Shown: piece after piece, positions 1 to 6,312 of the stretch
How the letters are laid out: the number at the start of each line of letters is the position of its first letter
Position numbering within the stretch: position 1 is the first letter of the stretch
IMG/VR virus record: IMGVR_UViG_3300044535_000336
Location: 1 to 27,260 of that record
From: a virus
DNA: 27,260 bases
Strand: one strand, 5' to 3'
Notes under the pieces: model-generated
Databases searched by the model: none
Told to the model about the DNA's origin: nothing
Seen by the model: the letters and a program-made list of their open reading frames with translations, nothing else
Made by a program: the position numbers and the translations under genes

Positions 1-2
1 TA

Positions 3-59
3 AGATTGCGCTCGACGGGAGTTGGAATCATCGTCACCATTCACCCCTCCGGCGCGTAG
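3..59 (+). CDS. Possible C-terminal end of a plus-strand gene entering from the left edge
   Basis: The frame starting at base 3 is open from the edge to a TAG at 57-59, giving 18 residues ending in IHPSGA. A strong plus-strand terminator starts 15 bases later, as expected after the last gene of a convergent operon. Eighteen codons are too few to recognise a family. The frame starting at base 2 is also open (it begins KIALDGSWNHRHH and reads through the terminator to a TGA near 172), so the true frame is uncertain. The placement relies on the terminator rather than on the protein sequence. Confidence 0.22.
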   Translation, partial: RLRSTGVGIIVTIHPSGA

Positions 60-74
60 AGCAATGGATCTTCT

Positions 75-118
75 GGGACTGGTCGAGTATCCAACTCCTC
101 GGCCAGTCCCTTTGTTTT
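75..118 (+). terminator. Rho-independent terminator, plus strand
   Basis: Bases 75-87 pair with 98-110 to give a 13-bp stem (one G-U pair) around a 10-base loop, followed at once by TTTGTTTTT. There is no T-run on the minus-strand side, so it acts on plus-strand transcripts. It shows that a plus-strand transcription unit arrives from the left of the window, facing the minus-strand virion operon. Confidence 0.8.
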
Positions 119-120
119 TA

Positions 121-480
121 CCCGAAGTGCTGGTGACATAGATAAGGAATCGAGGAACGCTAAAACGACCGAACGAAACCTAGGTAAGAGTCCACAAAGG
201 TGCTGCCTGATGATCGACGAAGCAGCTTAAAAGTGTGTGACGACTAGAGAGTTTGATGCCGCCAACTCACAACCTTCGGCTATCTCTAGTTCCAGCTTTG
301 CTGGTGTGCATGTCGTCCTTTCCGAAGAATATACGGGAGTATGAGGCACAGTTAACCCGTTATGGGCGAACTGTGTCTGCGAGCCTTCCTCTAATGCCGG
401 GAGTTGGGGAATGTGCTAATGTACGAGAAACTGGACGAAAACCGTCCTAATGTGCGTTTATTCACTCATTATGAGCATTT
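121..480. ncRNA. Gene-free stretch with clustered hairpins, candidate structured RNA
   Basis: About 360 bases between two facing terminators contain no convincing gene but several well-formed hairpins: 202-206 with 222-226, 243-250 with 283-290, 292-296 with 300-304, 347-353 with 369-375 (with an inner CCC/GGG pair at 356-358/364-366), and 433-437 with 443-447. The segment GACGACTAGAGA at 239-250, its pairing partner and the adjoining small hairpin look superficially like the P7/P9 part of a group I intron core, but I could not place P3, P4 or P6. The strand is not determined. Only short frames with no recognisable protein cross it. It could be a phage non-coding RNA, a degenerate intron, or simply a hairpin-rich spacer. 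Confidence 0.35.
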
Positions 481-490
481 ACACTATCCA

Positions 491-533
491 GTAAAGAAAA
501 CACCCTTGATAGGGATTGAACCTACCAAGGGTG
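491..533 (-). terminator. Terminator of the minus-strand virion operon
   Basis: CACCCTTG at 501-508 pairs with CAAGGGTG at 526-533, and after one mismatch TAGG at 510-513 pairs with CCTA at 521-524. On the minus strand the hairpin is followed by TTTTCTTT (500-493). It lies about 100 bases after the last gene of the operon. The inner stem and its 7-base loop TTCAATC have the geometry of a tRNA T-arm stacked on an 8-bp acceptor-like stem. Confidence 0.75.
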
Positions 534-554
534 AAACCAATGAACAATGAAACA

Positions 555-590
555 CACGCTACCTACAGCGATCAAGCATTCGCTAGCGTG
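555..590. repeat. Inverted repeat just past the last virion-operon gene
   Basis: CACGCTA at 555-561 pairs with TAGCGTG at 584-590, and inside it AGCG at 567-570 can pair with CGCT at 581-584. The hairpin lies between the last small gene (ends at 632) and the operon terminator. It has no T-run, so it may be a 3' untranslated stabilising hairpin or a processing site rather than a terminator. Confidence 0.5.
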
Positions 591-631
591 ATGGGTAATG
601 TTTACATTGTTACAGGCAAATTGTCAAGCAA

Positions 632-820
632 TCACATGCCGCCCATAGGTTTGTAAGTAGCCGAAGACATTGTGCCGCGAGCCTTGTTGGCGGCAACTGC
701 TGGTCGGTAAAACATGCTTGTGGGCATTGCTTTTGCTGCTTGGGTTCTCATGGCATTCATGCCACCCATTGACTGCATCTTGTTGGAGATTGCCTTGTTG
801 AGGCCTTGTCGATTCATCAT
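632..820 (-). CDS. Small Met/Ala-rich hypothetical protein, last gene of the virion operon
   Basis: A 62-residue basic, Met-rich protein with no recognised domain. Methionine is unusually frequent, in clusters such as MQSMGGMNAM, and the protein ends in MGGM. The start is a double ATG (820 and 817). There is no Shine-Dalgarno sequence; the 20 bases before it are C/A-rich (CCCAACACTAAAACAC). It follows the neighbouring gene by about 20 bases in the same direction and is followed by a hairpin and the operon terminator. Its position after the portal suggests a minor virion or assembly role, but that is inference only. Confidence 0.55.
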   Translation of the reverse strand: MMNRQGLNKAISNKMQSMGGMNAMRTQAAKAMPTSMFYRPAVAANKARGTMSSATYKPMGGM

Positions 821-840
821 AATAGTGTTTTAGTGTTGGG

Positions 841-1044
841 TTAATTTAGTACGGAGAGTAGTTCATCCAGAGCAGCCACAGACCCAGCAATCTTCATCAC
901 ATCATTGCTGGACTCGCACAGGCGAAGGTCACCGAAGAACTTCTCGCGTTCGTCGCGGATGAACTGAATGATGGCGTGATATTCCTCGCGGTCGGAGAGT
1001 GCTTCTACGGATTGTTGTATCGTTGGTTTCGGTAGTGGTGTCAT
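841..1044 (-). CDS. Small conserved-looking phage protein, 67 aa
   Basis: A 67-residue mostly helical protein, with a central segment REEYHAIIQFIRDEREKFF followed by DLRLCES and DVMKIAGSVAALDELLSVL. From memory, short proteins with this pattern occur near portal genes in other phages, but I know of no function. It starts one base after the stop of the preceding gene, so it is surely co-translated in the portal operon. No Shine-Dalgarno sequence is visible. A chaperone or scaffold-like role would fit its size and place but is unproven. Confidence 0.7.
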   Translation of the reverse strand: MTPLPKPTIQQSVEALSDREEYHAIIQFIRDEREKFFGDLRLCESSNDVMKIAGSVAALDELLSVLN

Positions 1045-1045
1045 G

Positions 1046-1270
1046 TTATTTCATTGATTTGCTTCCCTTACACTTCCATTTGCGGCGGGAAAGGTTGTTG
1101 GGCGAGTTCGGGTCTGACTTCCAGTCACCCTTGATCTTGGCTGAACGAGCGCAATAGCTGTCACCCCGTTTTGAGCCGGGGCTGATAGTCGCTCCCTTTT
1201 GCCCGAAGCGTACGGTCTTCTTGCGACCTGTCTCAGGGTTGGTGACTACCTTTGTGAAACGCTTTTCCAT
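1046..1270 (-). CDS. Small basic Cys-containing phage protein (GDSYCARS motif), 74 aa
   Basis: A 74-residue very basic protein. It contains NPETGRKKTVRFGQKG, then GDSYCARSAKIKGDW and SPNNLSRRKWKC. The combination of a Gly/Lys-rich start, CARS and LSRRKWKC is one I associate with a small phage protein family of unknown function. Basicity and paired cysteines suggest nucleic-acid binding or metal binding, but no complete zinc motif is present. Its ATG overlaps the portal stop codon (TAATG). An AAGGAA stretch about ten bases upstream, inside the portal gene, may serve as ribosome binding site. Confidence 0.7.
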   Translation of the reverse strand: MEKRFTKVVTNPETGRKKTVRFGQKGATISPGSKRGDSYCARSAKIKGDWKSDPNSPNNLSRRKWKCKGSKSMK

Positions 1271-3339
1271 TACTGCTGCATTCCTTGCGTTTGCATACCA
1301 CCCATCTCGGCGGGAGCCGTGCCGATGCGACCGATTTCTGCGTTCTGGGCTTGTTGGAGTTGAAATGCGTACTGTTCTCCGTATTTCTGGAGTCGTGCCG
1401 CGAATGCCTCGTCCTGCTGTGCGCGTTGTGCCACATCTGGCTGCTGGACATAAGCCTGTAGCATCTGCATTGCGATCTGTGCGCCATTGGGCTGGGCTGG
1501 AACCTCGATGCCTGCGAAGATTTTGGCGAGGTCGTCCGTGACATTCTTCATGACCTTCTGCTGCGCTTCCTCGGCGGGTTGCAGGACATAGTCGGCAAAG
1601 ATCGGGTTGATGCTGGATGCCGTAAATTCCAACAGCTTGTTGACATCCATGATTCCGTTGCGGTCGAGTTGGACGAGCGACACCATGTTTTTCAACTGCG
1701 TCTCGGCAGTCTCTGGGTCATTGCTCTGGGAGTCGAAGTTGACAACAATGGAGAAGTTCTCGTCAGCAGAACCCTTGGTCATCACCTGCGGGTTGGGGTT
1801 GCCAGTAACTTGGAAGAACACCTCATCAGGCCCCATTCGTTGGTATAGTTTCCAAGCAAGGTTCAGCACATCACGCACATGATCCAAGAACTTGGACACG
1901 AAGTATTGCTGCCTCATGGACGAGAGCGGATTGTTAAGGTCGAGACCAACGCTGCGGTCTGCTTGTCCGATCATCGAAACCTCGACCTCCACGGAGCCAT
2001 TGTCTGGTGGTGGTGTCGGCCCCCACTGGATCTCACCCAGACGACGATATGGGATGCGCCTGCCCGGCCCCCAGTCGGAGGGTGGCTTGCCAGCGGGGTG
2101 CATGAGCGGTGGCAGGGTTGCCAGCGACGAGCGGTCAACACGCGAATCACGCTCAGTCTTAATCTGTAGCTGTGCTCCACGGAGGATGTCCCCGAAGGTC
2201 TGCACCTCGTACATGCGCTTCTGGTTGTTGCTAAGGCGAGTTACCACAAACGGATAGTCGTCATATCCGTTAAGCAGTTCGTGCTTGGCGTAGCCCTCTG
2301 CGCTTGGGTGAAAAACGGTGCAGTAGATGCCCTCGCTGCCGTCCTCTTCGTCGATGAGTCTCTGGTAGCCATAAATCACCATAACGAGGTCGTTGTCATC
2401 GGTGATGGGCAGGCGGGTGACATTCTTTTGTTTCTCCCCGTCTAGGTACATGCTGTCCTTGCCACGGAGTCGCTCGATAGCGTTTTCGACCCAGTCCTCG
2501 TCCCATCCCTCGTTGGTGACCTTTTTCTCCAACTCTTGGGCAGTCAGGAAGGTTCTCCAAAAAATGTAGGGTGACCGCTGCGGGTCGGAGACATAGGGTG
2601 GTAGGATGACCTCCCCGTCCGGGGCGCAGGAATGGACGACCGGGCGATCCACGGTTACCCTCGGAATGGGTATTTGCGCCTCTCCCTTCGTTCTGAGGTC
2701 TTTGAGGGCTTTTCTGGCTCTCTTCCCCGAAAGTGCAGGGAAAGCCTGAGAAATCAATCCTAGGGCCATTTCTGTGGCATTCTCGTCCATGAGCAGATCC
2801 ACCATCTCTGGTGCGGCCTGCGCGATCTCGTCGAGCGTCATGGTCTGGAGGTAGGTGCGGGACTCCCGCTGCCACCCCACATAGGAAATCATCAACCCCT
2901 TCTCTAGCAGATAATTAGCACCCAGCTCCATGCTCTCGCGGAAGTTGGGGATGTATGTCGAGCGCATCCACTTCAGGAAGCCAGACACCATCGCTGCCCT
3001 CGGCATGGATGCCATGCTGGTCGGGAAGGCTTTAATGTGGGAGCGTTGGAGGGCTTGGTCAAACAGGGCCACATAGGTATCGATCCGCTCTCCAATAACG
3101 TTGACCTCTTGGTCGGAGGCTCCCTCCCACGGGAATGCGTTAGCACCGTGCTTGCGGAGGTCGTCACTCTTGCCCGGCCAAATGTTGCGCCGCTCATCGT
3201 AAGAGCGCAGGCAGGTCTGGAAGTACTCGTCGAGGTCTATGAGTGCGGTTTCGTAGGCATAGGTAAGCGCACCCACATCTGGCTCCTTGTCCAGATAAAT
3301 CAACGATTCGCCTTCTAGGGCTTCTGAGTCAGTTTCCAT
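1270..3339 (-). CDS. Portal protein
   Basis: A 689-residue protein in the size range of podovirus-type portals, which form the dodecameric ring through which DNA is packaged and ejected. Recognisable stretches are the N-terminal FPWEGASDQEVNVIGERID, the central MYEVQTFGDILRGAQLQIKT with DSRVDRSSLATLPPLM, then VSMIGQADRSVGLD, and a Gln/Met-rich C-terminal tail. The gene lies downstream of the terminase genes, as usual for packaging modules. It overlaps the end of the preceding small gene by 11 bases and its stop overlaps the next start. No Shine-Dalgarno sequence precedes the ATG. Assignment rests on pattern and gene order, not on a search. Confidence 0.85.
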   Translation of the reverse strand: METDSEALEGESLIYLDKEPDVGALTYAYETALIDLDEYFQTCLRSYDERRNIWPGKSDDLRKHGANAFPWEGASDQEVNVIGERIDTYVALFDQALQRSHIKAFPTSMASMPRAAMVSGFLKWMRSTYIPNFRESMELGANYLLEKGLMISYVGWQRESRTYLQTMTLDEIAQAAPEMVDLLMDENATEMALGLISQAFPALSGKRARKALKDLRTKGEAQIPIPRVTVDRPVVHSCAPDGEVILPPYVSDPQRSPYIFWRTFLTAQELEKKVTNEGWDEDWVENAIERLRGKDSMYLDGEKQKNVTRLPITDDNDLVMVIYGYQRLIDEEDGSEGIYCTVFHPSAEGYAKHELLNGYDDYPFVVTRLSNNQKRMYEVQTFGDILRGAQLQIKTERDSRVDRSSLATLPPLMHPAGKPPSDWGPGRRIPYRRLGEIQWGPTPPPDNGSVEVEVSMIGQADRSVGLDLNNPLSSMRQQYFVSKFLDHVRDVLNLAWKLYQRMGPDEVFFQVTGNPNPQVMTKGSADENFSIVVNFDSQSNDPETAETQLKNMVSLVQLDRNGIMDVNKLLEFTASSINPIFADYVLQPAEEAQQKVMKNVTDDLAKIFAGIEVPAQPNGAQIAMQMLQAYVQQPDVAQRAQQDEAFAARLQKYGEQYAFQLQQAQNAEIGRIGTAPAEMGGMQTQGMQQ

Positions 3340-3613
3340 GATATAATTCGTAGGTGTCGGAGTCTAATTTCCTGTTGATTTTAATAGTCTTGTGAAGCAG
3401 TCGCTGGGACATGCGGTTGGGAACCTCGATGGCAATGCGATTCCCATCCAACCCTGCATATACATACCTTGGGTTAATTGCTAGTCCAATAACCGTGACC
3501 TCCAAAGGCTCGGCTGCTGGTTCTGGGGCGGGAATGACCGCTTCCGCTTGTGGCTCCACCTTTGGCGCAACCTTCTTGGCCACCTTCTTTGCTGCTTTTT
3601 TCTTTGTTTTCAT
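3329..3613 (-). CDS. Lys/Ala/Pro-rich small protein between terminase and portal
   Basis: A 94-residue protein in two parts. The first 25 residues are a histone-like basic stretch (KTKKKAAKKVAKKVAPK), followed by an acidic Pro/Ala linker to about residue 40. The rest, with NPRYVYAGLDGNRIAIEVPNR, looks like a small beta-rich domain. The start has a good ribosome binding site, GGAGG eight bases before the ATG, encoded inside the end of the large terminase gene; this is exceptional in a genome where most starts lack one. A DNA-binding role in packaging is possible, but no family is recognised. Confidence 0.65.
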   Translation of the reverse strand: MKTKKKAAKKVAKKVAPKVEPQAEAVIPAPEPAAEPLEVTVIGLAINPRYVYAGLDGNRIAIEVPNRMSQRLLHKTIKINRKLDSDTYELYHGN

Positions 3614-3615
3614 GG

Positions 3616-5214
3616 TTAGTATCCTCCAGTGCCTTGTCTAGTTACAGCTATATGTGACCCGTCCACATGGTCAATGCCAGAGATTGCGGCGTAGCGCAGG
3701 ACATCTATTGGGTCTTTCCATGCCTCCTTCAGCCCCCCGTCACCCGTGTATTCCGACAACGCTTGGATGATGTTCTCGCACTCCTCGCTGACATAGAAAT
3801 GCGGTCGGTTGACCGAATCTGACGGTATAGTTACATTCCAAGACATTTTCCCGATCAAAGCCTGCAACCCATCGTCGATTTCCAAGCCGGGGGCGGGGAT
3901 GCACACGATGCCCTCGTCGTTCAAATCCTCGATAATGCTACTAGCCCCATCTGCTGACTGGTACTTTGCCGCCCCAAGTCTGGGGTCAATGAGACGCTCT
4001 AGAATCTCCTCGTCACCCTCTAGGTCTTTTATGAGTTCCACATAGTCGCGGATGCCGTATCCCTGCCCCTTGGCTCCCTCTCCTGCAACCCACTTGCCCC
4101 CTCGCCACTCGGCCCAATCGCCCACATCCACGCCCGGCCACTCCCTGTAGACCCAATAGGTTCCGCTCGCATCCACAGCAATCCAAGCCATAAACCAATT
4201 CTTCGCACCCGCAGGATCGACAATATGGTAGCGAGTCACATTATTCGTCGGAATAGCGTGAGGCTCAACCACATTGACCTCCTTGTTGAACTTGGGAAAC
4301 TTGGTGGCGTGGGACTTGACTGGAACCCCGTACGCACGAATTAGGATCTCCTCCCTAGGCCTACCAACCAAAGTCTCCTTAATCCGCTCGTAGCCACCGA
4401 AAGGGTTGTCCTGTGAATGGAAGTAATGGACGCTAGCATTGCGCTTCTTACTCCGCTGGACATATGGGACAAGCTCACCATTTAGCAGTTCAGCCTCGCG
4501 GCTCTCTATGCTGGTGGCTCCATCCAAATACTCTTTGATCACCTCCGTGTACCCGTCAATAGGCGTGAAGGTCAGCAACAGCTTTGCGTTGCGGGTTGCT
4601 AGTCGGAACCGCAGGGTGTTTATAAGCTCAGGCCCAAGCAAATATTCATCCAACCAAACGCCCACATTATGCCAATTAGGAGAGCGAGAACCCAACTCCG
4701 CTCCCTCAAGGATGGTCGGGTTGTTCTGATACTGGGAGTAGGTCTTAAATATGATTTGAGAGCCGTTGGGTAGGATGAGCGATGAGTCGGTGAATCCATT
4801 CTTCTTCGTGTAACTGATGTATGTCCCGGAGGATGTCTGCTTCGTGCGTAGCTCCGCTGGAAGCCAATCCCACACGGCACTCTGCTGCTGGCGAATGCTG
4901 ACCTCGGAAGTCTGTGCGAAACACATGATCTCGGCATTAGGATTTTCAATCGCCGCACGCACCACAGAGAATGCGCCCCACTGCGTCTTGCCGCTGCGGT
5001 TGCCGCCTAGTGCCACAATCTCGTTTACCTCCTGTAGCTGATCCTCTGCCTTCGCCCAGTGGGGGAGTCGGAAGCCAAAGCGGTACGGGTCTCGTTCTGC
5101 GTTGTCTACGGCTTCGTGGTAGACCCTGTGAAGCTCCACAAGGTCAGCAGGCTCCATGAGGGCAATTTCCTCATCGGTCGGCGGGGAAAGGATCTGGTGC
5201 GTGCGCCACTTCAT
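3616..5214 (-). CDS. terL: Terminase large subunit (packaging ATPase-nuclease)
   Basis: A 532-residue terminase that drives DNA into the procapsid and cuts it at the ends of packaging. The ATPase domain has a Walker A motif GGNRSGKT (70-77), Walker B VGVWLDE with the catalytic acid pair at 189-190, and a coupling motif LLTFTPIDGY (213-222). The C-terminal RNase-H-like nuclease domain begins near YHIVDPAG (first Asp at 333), has LIDPRLG (Asp 410) and ends with DPIDVLRYA (501-509), which supply candidate metal-binding acids. Its ATG overlaps the stop of the preceding zinc-ribbon gene (ATGA), indicating coupled translation. Confidence 0.95.
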   Translation of the reverse strand: MKWRTHQILSPPTDEEIALMEPADLVELHRVYHEAVDNAERDPYRFGFRLPHWAKAEDQLQEVNEIVALGGNRSGKTQWGAFSVVRAAIENPNAEIMCFAQTSEVSIRQQQSAVWDWLPAELRTKQTSSGTYISYTKKNGFTDSSLILPNGSQIIFKTYSQYQNNPTILEGAELGSRSPNWHNVGVWLDEYLLGPELINTLRFRLATRNAKLLLTFTPIDGYTEVIKEYLDGATSIESREAELLNGELVPYVQRSKKRNASVHYFHSQDNPFGGYERIKETLVGRPREEILIRAYGVPVKSHATKFPKFNKEVNVVEPHAIPTNNVTRYHIVDPAGAKNWFMAWIAVDASGTYWVYREWPGVDVGDWAEWRGGKWVAGEGAKGQGYGIRDYVELIKDLEGDEEILERLIDPRLGAAKYQSADGASSIIEDLNDEGIVCIPAPGLEIDDGLQALIGKMSWNVTIPSDSVNRPHFYVSEECENIIQALSEYTGDGGLKEAWKDPIDVLRYAAISGIDHVDGSHIAVTRQGTGGY

Positions 5215-5546
5215 TTTGTCTTATATGCGTCCGTTTCCATGAGGATGTCGATTATCCGATAGACGCTTCCGCATTCAGGGCATCCAAATGCATCATCCTC
5301 TGGAGGGAGTGAACCTCGGTTGCCGTCAATAAAATGAAGTTCGCGATGCCTGTGGCAGTACCTACATATGCCTATGTGTGGCTCAATGTGCTTCTCCAGC
5401 ACCACATTCCAAACCTTGGCGTTGAACTTCTCGGCCAAGTACGAGGCGTAGGCTAGGGTGTTGCACTTGTGCTGGATGCCGTCCTGCTCCACCACATAGT
5501 GGTGAAATATCGGCCCATCAAATCTCGACTCTGGTTCTGGGATCAT
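5211..5546 (-). CDS. Zinc-ribbon protein between the terminase genes, 111 aa
   Basis: A 111-residue protein with two Cys pairs, CRYCHRHRELHF and GCPECGSVYRIIDI, about 25 residues apart: a typical C-x2-C...C-x2-C zinc ribbon in its C-terminal half. The N-terminal half (FHHYVVEQDGIQHKCNTL) has no recognised fold. It sits exactly between the small and large terminase genes with ATGA overlaps on both sides, so it is made with them. An accessory role in packaging or end recognition is a reasonable inference. It is not an HNH nuclease: no HNH or DH motif is seen. Confidence 0.7.
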   Translation of the reverse strand: MIPEPESRFDGPIFHHYVVEQDGIQHKCNTLAYASYLAEKFNAKVWNVVLEKHIEPHIGICRYCHRHRELHFIDGNRGSLPPEDDAFGCPECGSVYRIIDILMETDAYKTK

Positions 5547-6082
5547 GCGACAATTTCAGCCTCGACTGCCTTCGCCTTCACCTTGCTGGCAATGCGAGAT
5601 TTAGCCTCTGCGATCATCTTGGCGGCATCGTCGATACTCGCCCCCTGCCTGTGTTCCACGACCGCAGTAGCCATGCCAGAGAGTTGCATGGACTTGTCCG
5701 TGAGGACTCCCACGGTGATCGCCAGTCGGTCGGGGGAGATGTTCTTGAGTTGTTCGGGATCGTCGGACAACTGGTCTGCTTTCGCGAACAACAGGTCAGT
5801 GTATGTTTCAGCAGCCATCGCGTACTTCTGGCTGAACTCCTTCCGCTTCGTCTCCAGAGTGTCGTTGTGCCGCCACATGAGCGACCTCACGGTGTCACGG
5901 GCAAGCCCGGTGATCTCGGAGGTGCTTTTGATGCTCTTGCCCTGTGCGAGCAGCCAGAGGCACTTTGCCGCCGCCTGCGGGTTCCAGAACTCCACACGCT
6001 GCCTGTTACCGTGTTCCTCGGCTCGGCGCATCACTTCTGCGAACCATTCTTGATCTGGTTCTGCGGTTAGTTTCTCGCTCAT
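5543..6082 (-). CDS. terS: Probable terminase small subunit
   Basis: A 179-residue, mainly helical protein. It contains a helix-turn-helix-like segment near residues 50-75 (KSTSEITGLARDTVRSLMWRH), followed by long helices that could form the oligomerisation region, and an Ala/Lys-rich tail. Small terminase subunits recognise the packaging site and load the large subunit. Identification rests on the DNA-binding motif, size and position just upstream of the large subunit gene. The start lacks a Shine-Dalgarno sequence; the leader is AACTAACCACC directly before the ATG. Confidence 0.75.
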   Translation of the reverse strand: MSEKLTAEPDQEWFAEVMRRAEEHGNRQRVEFWNPQAAAKCLWLLAQGKSIKSTSEITGLARDTVRSLMWRHNDTLETKRKEFSQKYAMAAETYTDLLFAKADQLSDDPEQLKNISPDRLAITVGVLTDKSMQLSGMATAVVEHRQGASIDDAAKMIAEAKSRIASKVKAKAVEAEIVA

Positions 6083-6093
6083 GGTGGTTAGTT

Positions 6094-6312
6094 TTACTTC
6101 AGCTTTGCGGCGTTTGCAATAGCTGAAGCGTTACCTTTTGCGGTACTTCTGGAGTAGCTTTTAGACATCAGTTCTTCCAATTGATCGCATTCACGAAACG
6201 CAGTTTCTAAATCTGCGTCTTTTTCGTAATTGATCGGAAGCGATCTCATTATCTTTGAGTACTTCAGAACATCGTTTAGCTCATTAGGCTGAATGATCTC
6301 GTTGTTATTCAT
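6094..6312 (-). CDS. Small hypothetical protein, 72 aa
   Basis: A 72-residue acidic-to-neutral helical protein beginning MNNNEIIQPNELNDVLKY, with a Ser/Ala-rich end. No domain is recognised. Its ATG lies inside the last codons of the giant gene (8-base overlap), so translation is probably coupled to it. It shares the AT-rich composition of the 3' part of the giant gene, unlike the terminase genes that follow, which hints that the two may have travelled together. Confidence 0.6.
   Translation of the reverse strand: MNNNEIIQPNELNDVLKYSKIMRSLPINYEKDADLETAFRECDQLEELMSKSYSRSTAKGNASAIANAAKLK

Noticed and set aside
121-260. RNase P RNA-like GGTAAGAGTCCAC segment near 183-195
   Set aside because: The other conserved regions (GAGGAAAGUC-type 5' part and ACAGAA-type 3' part) are not found in the expected order.
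253-450. Plus-strand frame of 65 codons
   Set aside because: It starts with TTG, has no ribosome binding site and no protein-like pattern, and lies across the hairpin cluster.
120-480. Possible tmRNA: GCTAAAACGACC near 155 and GCAGCTTAA near 222 resemble a resume codon and a tag ending in Ala-Ala-stop
   Set aside because: The implied tag is about 24 codons and the tRNA-like ends are missing: there is no plus-strand T-arm or CCA end, and the T-arm-like element at 501-533 is on the other strand.
2396-2875. Minus-strand frame of 159 codons inside the portal gene
   Set aside because: It is an out-of-frame shadow of the portal, rich in Arg/Gly/Pro, with no family features.
5469-6053. Plus-strand frame of 194 codons opposite the small terminase gene
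   Set aside because: It mirrors the terminase coding sequence; gene order and coupled overlaps support the minus-strand gene.
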